Shown: positions 35,471-44,172 of the stretch, in pieces
How positions within the stretch are numbered: the stretch's first letter is position 1
Layout of the letters: the number at the start of each line of letters is the position of its first letter
Origin: Pseudanabaena yagii GIHE-NHR1
GTDB lineage: Bacteria > Cyanobacteriota > Cyanobacteriia > Pseudanabaenales > Pseudanabaenaceae
Length of the DNA: 64,000 nt
NCBI RefSeq assembly: GCF_012863495.1
Contig: NZ_JAAVJL010000001.1
Span: 806,001-870,000 of the forward strand
Direction of reading: 5' to 3'
The notes under the pieces: model-generated
The model's database searches: none
What the model saw: only the letters and a program-made list of their open reading frames with translations
Told to the model about the DNA's origin: nothing
Made by a program: the position numbers and the translations under genes

Positions 35471-36797
35471 TTATAAGTTGTCGGTTAAAAAGTATCCAGT
35501 TTATAAGGATAGTGGGGTTGAGTGGTTGGGGGATGTGCCTGAGCATTGGGAATTGAAGAGATTAAAAGATATAATTAAAAATCTTGAATCTGGCGTAAGT
35601 GTTAATGCTGAAAATATGCCAGCACAAAATCATTTATATGGTGTACTAAAAACAAGTTGTGTAAATGAATATGGATTTAATCCAAATGAGAATAAAGCTA
35701 TACTTCCTGAAGAATTCACAAGGGTAAAATGTAGTCCAAAAAAAGGACGTATTATCATTAGTAGAATGAATACCCCTGAGTTAGTTGGTGCTAGTGGATA
35801 TATTAATGAAGATTATCCTAATCTCTTTTTACCTGACCGTTTATGGCAAACAGCTTTTTATAGAAACTCAAAATTAAATTCTAAATGGCTAAGTTATCTC
35901 TTATTAGCAAGTAGTTTAAAAGGAGTTATTTCCTGCTCAGCAACGGGTTCAAGTCCAAGCATGAAAAATCTTGCACAAGAAGACTTTTTGCGAATAGAAA
36001 TTCCTATTCCTCGTCTATCTGAACAAGAATTGATCGCTGACTATTTAGATACAAAAACGGCGCAATGCGATCGCAAAATTGACTTACTCACCCAAAAAGC
36101 AACACAATACGGCAAGCTCAAACAGTCTCTCATCAATGAAACCGTGACTCGTGGGCTTGATAAGTCTGTGCCGATGAAAGACAGTGGCGTTGAGTGGATT
36201 GGGGATGTTCCTGAACATTGGGAAGTTGTCAGAAATAAGCAAATATTCCAAGAACGTAGCATTTTAAGTTCTACAGGTAAAGAAACATTACTTACGGTTT
36301 CACATATTACGGGTGTTACTCCTCGCAGCGAAAAAAATGTAAATATGTTTATGGCTGAGACAATGGAAGGCTATAAAATTTGTCATCAAGGAGACTTGAT
36401 TATAAATACTATGTGGGCTTGGATGGGCGCACTTGGCACTAGCAAGTATTTTGGTATTTGTAGCCCTGCTTATAACGTGTATATGCCAGTAAATAATGTC
36501 CCTTATGATTATAGATATTTTGATTATCTTTACAGAACTCCTAACGCAATAGTTGAGATGACTAGAAACTCAAAAGGGATTGTTTCTTCTCGTCTACGGT
36601 TATATGCAAAAGAATTTTTTCAAATTGAAACTCCTTTACCTCCAGTCTCCAAACAAAATGCGATCGCGGATTATCTTGATAAGAAAACTGCACAAATAGA
36701 CCAAATCATCCAAACCATCAACACCCAAATCGAAAAACTCAAAGAATTGCGTAAAACCCTAATCAATGATGTCGTCACAGGAAAAATAAAAGTCTGA
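35463..36797 (+). CDS. hsdS: Type I restriction-modification specificity subunit HsdS
   Basis: The 444-residue subunit recognises the split DNA target. Two target-recognition domains each start with the same phrase, SGVEWLGDVPEHWE near residue 17 and SGVEWIGDVPEHWE near 241. Each is followed by a variable region and a conserved coiled-coil spacer (DYLDTKTAQCDRKIDLL and DYLDKKTAQIDQIIQTI). The near-identical DNA at the two domain starts can support recombination that swaps domains. The start overlaps the last codons of the broken Uma2 gene. Confidence 0.93.
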   Translation: MNNYKLSVKKYPVYKDSGVEWLGDVPEHWELKRLKDIIKNLESGVSVNAENMPAQNHLYGVLKTSCVNEYGFNPNENKAILPEEFTRVKCSPKKGRIIISRMNTPELVGASGYINEDYPNLFLPDRLWQTAFYRNSKLNSKWLSYLLLASSLKGVISCSATGSSPSMKNLAQEDFLRIEIPIPRLSEQELIADYLDTKTAQCDRKIDLLTQKATQYGKLKQSLINETVTRGLDKSVPMKDSGVEWIGDVPEHWEVVRNKQIFQERSILSSTGKETLLTVSHITGVTPRSEKNVNMFMAETMEGYKICHQGDLIINTMWAWMGALGTSKYFGICSPAYNVYMPVNNVPYDYRYFDYLYRTPNAIVEMTRNSKGIVSSRLRLYAKEFFQIETPLPPVSKQNAIADYLDKKTAQIDQIIQTINTQIEKLKELRKTLINDVVTGKIKV

Positions 36798-36937
36798 ATC
36801 ACAGATTAGAAGGATTAAAGGATTACACAGATTTTAACTTTCTTGAGAGTATCCAAAAAAATCCGTGAAATCAGCGTAATCCCATCAAATCCGTGTTCAA
36901 ACATCGGCGTAATCCAATCTAATCCGTGTTCAAACAT
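36798..36937. repeat. Imperfect repeats based on AATCCGTGTTCAAACATC, block 1
   Basis: Units such as AATCCGTGAAATCAGCGTAA, AATCCGTGTTCAAACATC and GGCGTAATCC follow one another after hsdS. The same units make block 2 at 37325-37496, so the two blocks bracket the GxxExxY gene. Unit length and spacing are irregular. Confidence 0.75.
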
Positions 36938-37315
36938 TCACCTCACCAACCGCTTAAACGTCATACTCTTGCTACCAAAATTAATCAGCAAACCAACCTC
37001 CAACTTATACACCTTCAGATAATTCAAAGCCTGAGCCAAATGCACATCCTCAAGCTGAATAACCGCCTTTAACTCCACCAAAACCTTATCCTCCACCACA
37101 AAATCAGCCCGACGAGTCCCAATCGGCTCAGGCAAATCCTTATAAAAAATATGCTGCTCAATCTCCCGCGCAAAACTCAACCCCACCTGACCCAACTCAT
37201 AAGCCAAAGCCCTCTGATAGATCACCTCCTGAAACCCATTACCCAAAAACTTATGCACCTCAAAACTAGCCCCAATAATCTTCTGAGTAATATCCGCATA
37301 CTTAAAATTCTCCAT
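36938..37315 (-). CDS. GxxExxY family protein
   Basis: The 125-residue protein has the name-giving motif GNGFQEVIYQRALAYEL (G-x-x-E-x-x-Y) and the later RADFVVEDKVLVELKA, in which D and ELK look like a PD-(D/E)XK nuclease core. The family is widespread next to mobile and defence genes; its activity is unproven. ATG at 37315 (MENFKYADIT) was preferred to an upstream TTG at 37327. The gene is opposite in strand to the hsd genes and framed by repeats on both sides, suggesting insertion. Confidence 0.85.
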   Translation of the reverse strand: MENFKYADITQKIIGASFEVHKFLGNGFQEVIYQRALAYELGQVGLSFAREIEQHIFYKDLPEPIGTRRADFVVEDKVLVELKAVIQLEDVHLAQALNYLKVYKLEVGLLINFGSKSMTFKRLVR

Positions 37316-37324
37316 ACACTCACA

Positions 37325-37496
37325 CAACCTTAGAACACAGATTAAACTGATTACAGGATTACACAGATTACAAAATCAGTGTAATCTGTGTAATCTCAAA
37401 AAACCGTGTTCAAACATCAGTGAAATCAGCGTAATCCCAAAAATCCGTGTTCAAACATCAGTGAAATCTGTGTAATCTCAAAAATCCGTGTTCAAA
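37325..37496. repeat. Imperfect repeats, block 2
   Basis: Several units of CAGTGAAATC(A/T)G(C/T)GTAATC followed by CCGTGTTCAAACATC in tandem. At the left is an inverted unit, with GATTACACAGATTAC facing GTAATCTGTGTAATC. They separate the GxxExxY gene from the PIN gene. They differ from CRISPR repeats in having no constant spacer length. Confidence 0.8.
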
Positions 37497-37917
37497 CAAT
37501 TTTCACAACTTTAAAAAACTCTTCAAACGTCACAATCGGACAAGCAAAACTATCCGCAAGACATAACAAATCGCGATCGCCTGTCACCAAATAATCAGCA
37601 CAACCCACCAGTGCCAAAATTAGAAAAGGTTCATCAAAAGGATCGCGACATTGCGGAATAACAGGCAACTGCTCAGGCATCAAAACCGTTTCACAAAATG
37701 GTAAATAATCAGCTAATAAATCCTCTTGATCTGTCCTCGTAAGCTCAAATTTGGGATAAGCAAGCACTCGCATTAACTCCGTAACCGTTGCCTTAGAAGC
37801 CAAAGGAATAACGCGATCGCCTTGCCATGCAAAACGTAGCTTCGCCATATTCCCCCCAAATATCAAAGCCGACACCAATAAATTAGTATCAATCACAACT
37901 CGGATGCGATCGGTCAT
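37492..37917 (-). CDS. PIN-domain toxin
   Basis: The 141-residue protein is a PIN-fold ribonuclease with acidic residues in RVVIDTNLLVSALIFGG (first Asp), ATVTELMRVLAYPKF (Glu) and ADYLVTGDRDLLCLAD (Asp pair). It belongs to the toxin type with a VapC-like fold. ATG at 37917 overlaps the antitoxin stop (TGATG), the normal coupling of such pairs. An upstream in-frame GTG would lie inside the antitoxin gene. Confidence 0.88.
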   Translation of the reverse strand: MTDRIRVVIDTNLLVSALIFGGNMAKLRFAWQGDRVIPLASKATVTELMRVLAYPKFELTRTDQEDLLADYLPFCETVLMPEQLPVIPQCRDPFDEPFLILALVGCADYLVTGDRDLLCLADSFACPIVTFEEFFKVVKIV

Positions 37918-38135
37918 CACTTCCGCGCCCAATTTACCGCATCGTCAATATCGCGATCGCTTAACTCTAAAGCTGCCAGTTTAGCCCTTACAGCATCAGC
38001 CCTTTGAATTTTCACAGGCGTAAGAATTATTTGTCCATCCACAACTTTCACATCAAAATATTCAGAATCACCAATTTCTCGTGTGATACTTTTAGGTAAA
38101 GTAAGCTGATTTTTTGCAGTTAACTTAGCAAGCAT
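37917..38135 (-). CDS. AbrB/MazE-type antitoxin of the PIN toxin
   Basis: The 72-residue protein begins MLAKLTAKNQLTLPKSITRE, the swapped-hairpin AbrB DNA-binding motif. It is followed by VVDGQIILTPV and a C-terminal helix (AKLAALELSDRDIDDAVNWA) that probably blocks the toxin. It is translationally coupled to the PIN gene and diverges from hsdR by 76 bases; the intervening TTTACTAAGG-like sequence may hold both promoters. Confidence 0.87.
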   Translation of the reverse strand: MLAKLTAKNQLTLPKSITREIGDSEYFDVKVVDGQIILTPVKIQRADAVRAKLAALELSDRDIDDAVNWARK

Positions 38136-38211
38136 CGCAAACCTCCTAACTCGATTAAATACAGTGTAAGGAATCCTTACTTTATCATATTCTTACTAGT
38201 TAAAGCTTCTC

Positions 38212-41200
38212 ATGAACGAAACTCACCTTCAAGACAAATTCCTAATCCCCTTCTTTCGTGAAAGTCTAGGCTATCAAGAAGTCAAAGCCAACACCGTCAC
38301 CAACTCCCTGATTATCGAAGAAGACCTTCAAACCTTCATTTCTGAGACTGAACTCAATCAAAAAAATTACGAACTCCTGCTCAAAAAATATAGTGGCGAT
38401 CGCAAAAAACTATTAGCAGAACTCATCGAACTAATCCAAGAACGGATTGCCAGTAGTCGCAACATGGCACTGTTTATTAATGCCAATAAATCGATTACGT
38501 TCCAAGGTGTAAAACTACATCTGTTTTATACCGATGACAGCGTAATTCATGATAGTAACCTCTTCAATCAAAATATATTTTCTGTAGTCCAAGAACTACC
38601 CTACAAATACAAATATCAAAACAAAATTATCTTCTCCTTTCGACCCGATATTTGCCTATTTGTGAATGGGATCTACCTCGGCTATAGCGAACTAAAATCT
38701 AACCTCAGCAACCAAACCGCCAAAAAGAACGGACGAGGTAAAGTCATCAAAGACTACTTTGAAGCCGTCAAAGCCTATTACGAAAACTTCGATCGCCATC
38801 TCTACCTCAGCGACAAAGAAAAAGAATCTCATCGCAAAGACTTCTTAAAAATATTTGAAAAAGCAATCCATATCACCAGCACAGACCTCGGCGAAACCTA
38901 CGTGATCCGCACCATATCCGACTTCTTTGATGAAATCCTCACCACCTGCCGCGAAGGCAAAAGCGATCGCGAAGAATACGAAAAAAACGCCATCAAAGTA
39001 TTTAAACCCTATCCCCTGCTCAATCCCAACGCCGACAAAAAAGACAAACTCAAAGAAATATTCAAATACCATTACGGCAAAAGCTTCATCGAAAAGGAAA
39101 TACTCTATTACAACTTCATCGAACGTGATGTCTATTTTGTTAATGGCAAAAAAGAACTCAAAGACGAAAAAGGACACCTAATCTCGCCACGCCCCAAACA
39201 AAAATTTGGCACAGACAAAATTCTCGCCAAAATCGATGAATTTCTCGACCATGAAACTGAAGATGATTACTTCATCAAGCAACTAGAGCGACAACTCGCC
39301 CAAGTCGCCCCTAGCAAACGCGCCGAACTCATCGAAAAGCGCAAAGCCTACGCCAACAACAAAAATATCTATTCGCTCTTACTGCAATATGCCGCAGGAT
39401 TTGGCAAATCCAACATCATTGGCTGGACAGCACTGCAACTCAAAGACCTCCGCCGCAATGGTGAATATGTCTATGACAAAATCATGATCGTCGTCGATCG
39501 CCTGCAACTCCGCAGCCAGATCGACTCCAAAATGCTAAACATGAACATCGATAATCGGATGTATGTGGAAGCAAATAATAAGGCAAGTTTCCAAAAAGCC
39601 CTTGAATCCGATACCCGCCTAGTGATCGTCAACCTGCAAAAATTCGGTGCAGTTGCAGAAATGCTTACCCCTGACACCATGCAAAAACTCTCGCAGTTGC
39701 GTATTGTCTTCCTAATTGATGAGATTCATCGTTCCAACAGTGGCGAACAACATGAAGAAATGGTCAATATCTTTGATGAACTGCAAACACCCTTTGACAC
39801 TCAAACCAGCCTATTCCGTACCAAAAAGAATTTAATTATCGGCTTCACCGCCACCCCTGATGACCATACCCTCGCTCGCTTCGGTGAATTTAGCGGCTAT
39901 GCCGAAAGCGAAAAGCTCTGGGTTCCCTTCGACTCCTACACTATGAACGAAGCAATTAAAGACGGCTTCATTCATAACCCTATCGAAAATATTATTCCTG
40001 TTGCTTCCAAAATGCTATTTGATCTTCCTCAAAACAAAATGGAAGGATTCGAGCAACCTAATTACAAAGATATTGATAAAAAGCAAATCTATGAAGAACG
40101 CGAACGAATTAATGCGATCGCCAAATACATCGCTGATCTCCTCGTAAAAGATGTCTATCCTAAAATTCGCGGCACGGCAAAAGCCATGCTTGCCGTGTAC
40201 TCGATTAAGGCAGCGATCGCCTATAAACAAGCCATCACCAAACATTTCCAAGAAATCACCAAACAGCCTAAATTCGCCAAATATGCCGAAGCGCCTATTC
40301 ACATCGTCTACTCCAGCAACCAAGACGAGCAAAGCGCCACAGGACTAAATGACGGACTCACCGAAGAAAAAGTCTTAGAAAACTTTGCCCTCAAGAAAAA
40401 TGGCTTAATTATCGTGGTTGCCAAACTGCAAACAGGCTTCGATGAAAAAAGATTGCACACCCTCTTTCTAGACAAAGAAATCAAAGGCATTAGCGCCATT
40501 CAAGCAATTTCCAGAGTCAATCGCACCGCCAAACATAAAAATGAATGCAAAATCGTTGACTTCTCCTACAACAATGTCAACGTCCAAAATATCAAAGAAG
40601 CTTTTGAGCATTTCTCCGATGTTGTCGTTAGTGATTTCGATCCTTTCAGTGACAAACGCATATTAGAACTGCTCTTCCCGATGCTGAAAAAATCTGAGGT
40701 GTACGAAGAGTTTTTCAATATATTTGTGGCGATCGCCCACGATGACACAAAGCCCAACAATCCCGAAAACTACCTAGATCTCGAAAGCAACATCGAAAAA
40801 TATATTGAAGCTAATCCTAAGTCTACTGCCGACACCAAAGCCAAAACCGCCCAATATTTCACCATTCTCAATCGCATCGAATATGTGATTGCGCTAGAAG
40901 AAAAATACAGCGAACCAAATTTTTTAAATTTCCTGCGCCTGTTTAACAAGATCTATAACCAGCTACATCGCACCGATGACATTAAGGATGCGATCGAGGT
41001 CTATTTTGACAATCAAATCGGCATTATCGAAGTCCAAACCCAGCCCAAAGAGAATAAACCAAAACCTCCAATCAAAATAGCTGAAGGCAAATCTCCCTAT
41101 ACAGTTCATCAATTTGATATTCTTGCCATCCTCGAAGCACGGAATGAGCAAGAAGAATTAAAGGGAGAGCGTATTCGTGACTTTAAGGCAAAGATAGATG

Positions 41201-41427
41201 ACTTTTTTGCCTATATTATTTCCTCTGATGATGGTAAACGATTGATTACCAAAATAAAATCTAACGTCTCAGAAGAAGAGATTTATGACGATTTTTCTAA
41301 AATCTATCGTAAGTACAAAGTCTTATACCGTAAAAAAGTTGGAGATTACTTCTTCAAAGAAATAGAAGATTTAGTCAATAAATTATGTGATGACTTTGAA
41401 AATCTGGTGCGTAATTTAGCAATCTAA
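38212..41427 (+). CDS. hsdR: Type I restriction enzyme motor-nuclease subunit HsdR
   Basis: This 1071-residue subunit translocates and cuts unmodified DNA. The N-terminal nuclease is of PD-(D/E)XK type, with Asp146 (RPDICLF) and E160-L-K162 (YSELKS). The helicase part has a Walker A variant AAGFGKSN (394-401), DEIH at 503-506, GFTATPDD (544) and QAISRVNR (764-771). A C-terminal helical region should bind the M2S core. The coding strand is A/C-rich, unlike hsdM and hsdS. It lies 1.4 kb from hsdS, separated by opposite-strand genes, so it needs its own promoter. Confidence 0.93.
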   Translation: MNETHLQDKFLIPFFRESLGYQEVKANTVTNSLIIEEDLQTFISETELNQKNYELLLKKYSGDRKKLLAELIELIQERIASSRNMALFINANKSITFQGVKLHLFYTDDSVIHDSNLFNQNIFSVVQELPYKYKYQNKIIFSFRPDICLFVNGIYLGYSELKSNLSNQTAKKNGRGKVIKDYFEAVKAYYENFDRHLYLSDKEKESHRKDFLKIFEKAIHITSTDLGETYVIRTISDFFDEILTTCREGKSDREEYEKNAIKVFKPYPLLNPNADKKDKLKEIFKYHYGKSFIEKEILYYNFIERDVYFVNGKKELKDEKGHLISPRPKQKFGTDKILAKIDEFLDHETEDDYFIKQLERQLAQVAPSKRAELIEKRKAYANNKNIYSLLLQYAAGFGKSNIIGWTALQLKDLRRNGEYVYDKIMIVVDRLQLRSQIDSKMLNMNIDNRMYVEANNKASFQKALESDTRLVIVNLQKFGAVAEMLTPDTMQKLSQLRIVFLIDEIHRSNSGEQHEEMVNIFDELQTPFDTQTSLFRTKKNLIIGFTATPDDHTLARFGEFSGYAESEKLWVPFDSYTMNEAIKDGFIHNPIENIIPVASKMLFDLPQNKMEGFEQPNYKDIDKKQIYEERERINAIAKYIADLLVKDVYPKIRGTAKAMLAVYSIKAAIAYKQAITKHFQEITKQPKFAKYAEAPIHIVYSSNQDEQSATGLNDGLTEEKVLENFALKKNGLIIVVAKLQTGFDEKRLHTLFLDKEIKGISAIQAISRVNRTAKHKNECKIVDFSYNNVNVQNIKEAFEHFSDVVVSDFDPFSDKRILELLFPMLKKSEVYEEFFNIFVAIAHDDTKPNNPENYLDLESNIEKYIEANPKSTADTKAKTAQYFTILNRIEYVIALEEKYSEPNFLNFLRLFNKIYNQLHRTDDIKDAIEVYFDNQIGIIEVQTQPKENKPKPPIKIAEGKSPYTVHQFDILAILEARNEQEELKGERIRDFKAKIDDFFAYIISSDDGKRLITKIKSNVSEEEIYDDFSKIYRKYKVLYRKKVGDYFFKEIEDLVNKLCDDFENLVRNLAI

Positions 41428-41525
41428 GATAATTGGCTATGCAATATGTAGCTTGATAGTCGCAATAAAGTAACCAAAGTCATTAATATAGTCTACTGTG
41501 CTGTTTATTTGCCGAATTTTTCACC

Positions 41526-42065
41526 ATGAAACATACTCTCTCCGTTGTCGTCCAAGATGAGGCAGGTGTACTGACCCGTATTGCTAGCTTGTTCGCCCGC
41601 CGAGGTTTTAATATCGAGAGCCTTGCAGTCGGGACGGCTGAGCAAGATGGATTTACGCGCATTACGATGGTTGTCTCAGGCGACGATCACACGATTGAGC
41701 AGATCACTAAGCAGTTGCACAAACTGATCAACGTGATCACTATTCTTGACTTTACCGATATTCCTTGTGTTGAGCGCGAGTTGATGCTCGTTAAGGTGAA
41801 TGCCGCTCCCAACGTGCGCTCCGAAATTATTGAAATCTCGCAAATTTTCCGTGCCCGTATCGTTGACGTGGCCGATGATTTCTTAACTATCGAGGTAGTG
41901 GGTGACCCCGGTAAGATGGTTGCGATCCTAAAGATGTTAAACAAGTTTGGCATTCGCGAAATTGCCCGTACTGGCAAGGTTTCGCTCACCCGTGAATCAG
42001 GGGTTAATACTGAATATCTGAAAATTGCCAAGGATACGTTCAAAAATCCAATTTCTAACTTCTAG
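41526..42065 (+). CDS. ilvH: Acetolactate synthase small (regulatory) subunit
   Basis: This subunit controls the first common step of valine, leucine and isoleucine synthesis. The 179 residues comprise an ACT domain ([20 protein letters not shown], followed by [12 protein letters not shown]) that binds valine for feedback inhibition. The C-terminal regulatory domain is at about 85-165 ([12 protein letters not shown]). The catalytic subunit is not adjacent. Confidence 0.96.
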   Translation: MKHTLSVVVQDEAGVLTRIASLFARRGFNIESLAVGTAEQDGFTRITMVVSGDDHTIEQITKQLHKLINVITILDFTDIPCVERELMLVKVNAAPNVRSEIIEISQIFRARIVDVADDFLTIEVVGDPGKMVAILKMLNKFGIREIARTGKVSLTRESGVNTEYLKIAKDTFKNPISNF

Positions 42066-42070
42066 CAAAA

Positions 42071-42098
42071 GAAAAAGCACCCAATGGGTGCTTTTTTA
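42071..42098 (+). terminator. Intrinsic terminator of ilvH
   Basis: GAAAAAGCACCC-AAT-GGGTGCTTTTTTA, five bases after the ilvH stop, with a six-T run. Confidence 0.9.
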
Positions 42099-42112
42099 TT
42101 AAACGAACTACA

Positions 42113-42157
42113 AAATATTTTTTGAAAGTGTTGCTAAGCAAGACTTTCAAAAAATAT
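42113..42157. repeat. Palindrome with ATTTTTTGAAAG stem
   Basis: ATATTTTTTGAAAGTGTTGC-TAA-GCAAGACTTTCAAAAAATAT, 45 bases with one mismatch in the stem. The outer arm resembles family 3 (TTTTTGAAAGC). It lies in the sqdX leader. Confidence 0.6.
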
Positions 42158-42224
42158 CTTCATTTAGATTTGAGTGCAAAGCGCTGTATGATCCTGTCAG
42201 CTTTGCAAACGTGTATAACTATCT

Positions 42225-43349
42225 ATGCGTATCGCCATATTTACCGAGACATTTTTGCCAAAAATCGATGGCATCGTCACCCGCCTCAAATATACCGTTG
42301 AGTATTTGGTCAAGCTCGGTAATCAAGTCCTCGTATTTTCGCCCGATGGGGGACTTACGGAATATTGCGGCGCTCAGATTTACGGGGTATCTGCCTTTGA
42401 CTTTCCCCTATATCCAGAACTAAAACTAGCCTTGCCGCGCCCTTCGATTGGTCATGCTTTAGAGCAGTTCAATCCTGATCTGATCCATGTCGTCAATCCT
42501 GCAATTCTAGGGATGGCTGGGATTTATTATGCCAAAAAGATGAATTATCCCTTGATGGCTTCTTACCATACGCATTTACCACAATATTTGCAGCATTACG
42601 GTTTAGGCTTTCTTGAAGGGGTGATGTGGGACTTGGTAAAAAATACGCATAATCGAGCCGCTTTAAATCTCTGTACTTCCACAGCAATGATCGATGAATT
42701 GCGATCGCATGGTGTAGAGAGGCTCGACCTATGGCAGCGTGGTGTGGATACGGTGCAGTTTCACCCAAGGTTTAAAAGTGACGAAATGCGATCGCGCCTT
42801 ACGCAAGGACATCCCGAAGATACTTTGTTTTTATATGTAGGTAGACTGTCAGCGGAGAAAGAGATTCAGCAAATCCTGCCCGTATTACAGGCTATTCCCA
42901 ATAGTCGTCTTGCCCTTGTAGGTGATGGTCCCTATCGTCAGGAGCTAGAGAAAATCTTTGCAGGGACAAATACTAATTTTGTCGGTTATCTGCGAGGTGA
43001 TGATCTCGCATCTGCCTTTGCTTCTAGCGATGCCTTTCTATTCCCATCTCGTACCGAAACCCTCGGCTTAGTGCTATTAGAAGCAATGGCGGCTGGTTGT
43101 CCTGTTGTTGCCGCGAACTCAGGTGGCATCCCTGATATTGTCACTAATGGCGTTAATGGCTATTTATTTGAGCCAAGCGATCGCGATGGCTTGGTGACAG
43201 CTACTCAAAATCTATTACGCGATCGCCATGAAGCAATGTGCATTGAAGCCCGTCTCGAAGCAGAAAAATGGGGATGGGATGCTGCCACGCGCCAGTTACA
43301 AAAATATTACGAACAAACGATCGAGGCTTCGCAGCCAGCATTAGTTTAA
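42225..43349 (+). CDS. sqdX: Sulfoquinovosyldiacylglycerol synthase (glycosyltransferase family 4 type)
   Basis: SqdX transfers sulfoquinovose from UDP-sulfoquinovose to diacylglycerol, making the thylakoid sulfolipid. The 374-residue GT-B protein opens MRIAIFTETFLPKIDGIVTR. It has SYHTHLPQYLQHYG, LDLWQRGVDTVQFHPRF and the nucleotide-sugar E-x7-E region in SRTETLGLVLLEAMAAGCPV. These match the cyanobacterial SqdX group more closely than general glycosyltransferases. The partner sqdB is not in the window. Confidence 0.88.
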   Translation: MRIAIFTETFLPKIDGIVTRLKYTVEYLVKLGNQVLVFSPDGGLTEYCGAQIYGVSAFDFPLYPELKLALPRPSIGHALEQFNPDLIHVVNPAILGMAGIYYAKKMNYPLMASYHTHLPQYLQHYGLGFLEGVMWDLVKNTHNRAALNLCTSTAMIDELRSHGVERLDLWQRGVDTVQFHPRFKSDEMRSRLTQGHPEDTLFLYVGRLSAEKEIQQILPVLQAIPNSRLALVGDGPYRQELEKIFAGTNTNFVGYLRGDDLASAFASSDAFLFPSRTETLGLVLLEAMAAGCPVVAANSGGIPDIVTNGVNGYLFEPSDRDGLVTATQNLLRDRHEAMCIEARLEAEKWGWDAATRQLQKYYEQTIEASQPALV

Positions 43350-43350
43350 A

Positions 43351-43434
43351 AGCTTTTAAGTAGATTAAGCCAAAATCTGTGGCGCACGCTACGCGTGCGC
43401 CACAGATTTTAATTACTCCTAGCTACTTAAAAGC
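43351..43434. terminator. Nested inverted repeat between convergent sqdX and Yip1-family genes
   Basis: Inner perfect palindrome AAAATCTGTGGCGCACGC-TAC-GCGTGCGCCACAGATTTT (43372-43410) lies inside an outer 13-bp pair AGCTTTTAAGTAG/CTACTTAAAAGCT, whose right arm covers the end of the Yip1-family gene. The T-rich arms suit bidirectional termination. Confidence 0.7.
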
Positions 43435-44050
43435 TAATGCTCACTAGCAATTTGATGATGTTACCGAGCCAAATCAGGGCAACGATACCACCAGCGATCG
43501 CTAAAGGAATGATCGCTAAAGTTTTCCAGCTTTTAATGCCTAGGGCTACCGATGCGCTCCATACCTGCCAGAAGATAAACCAGATGATCACAGCGATCGC
43601 GCCAAGAAAACGGGATTGGGGCGGCAAGCTGAGGGCAGGAGCCATAAATATCCAAGGTAAGCTCGCAAACCCCGTGAGGGTGAGTAACTCCTGCATCTCC
43701 ACATTTTTTTGAAACACACCAGCCAATTGTTTCAATAAAAAGGTGAAAAATACCCAGCCAATGCTGCCACCAATCACCGCACCGATAATTCTCACAATCG
43801 ATAGATGATCAAGGCGAATAGTTTCCAAAGCATTGACTAAAGCAATCACGATCGCTGCTTGCACAAAGGACGGATGCGTCTTGAGTTGCTCAAAGGTTAC
43901 TTGGGGCAAAAACAATGTCCCATATAGGCGATCGAGAAATGTCCCTAAATTTTGTGGGGGAGGCGTAACACTTTCAGCATTGGTATTGCTATCAGTGCTG
44001 CTATCGGGTGCGATCGCATTAATATCTTCAGGATTGGGCGTGGCATTCAT
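43427..44050 (-). CDS. Yip1-family membrane protein
   Basis: The 207-residue protein has a disordered acidic N-terminus (about 1-30), then FLDRLYGTLFLPQVTFEQLK, the entry typical of bacterial Yip1/YIP1-like domains. About five transmembrane helices follow. Such proteins are widespread in cyanobacteria with no defined role. Confidence 0.75.
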   Translation of the reverse strand: MNATPNPEDINAIAPDSSTDSNTNAESVTPPPQNLGTFLDRLYGTLFLPQVTFEQLKTHPSFVQAAIVIALVNALETIRLDHLSIVRIIGAVIGGSIGWVFFTFLLKQLAGVFQKNVEMQELLTLTGFASLPWIFMAPALSLPPQSRFLGAIAVIIWFIFWQVWSASVALGIKSWKTLAIIPLAIAGGIVALIWLGNIIKLLVSISF

Positions 44051-44172
44051 GGTTTCTTCCTATGAGCAACTATTCTTGAAAGGGTTATTTGGCAACACTT
44101 TCAACAAAACTCTATGTTTTACGGAGAGCGCAAAGCACTGTAATCTAATAGTAATTGCTAATTGACTTTAAC

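Noticed and set aside
37325-37496. Possible CRISPR array
   Set aside because: Repeat units vary in length and sequence, spacers are not of constant length, part is inverted and no cas genes are near.
38845-39177. 110-codon minus-strand frame inside hsdR
   Set aside because: Its Phe/Val/Glu-rich translation mirrors the Lys/Asn-rich coding strand of hsdR, a typical shadow.
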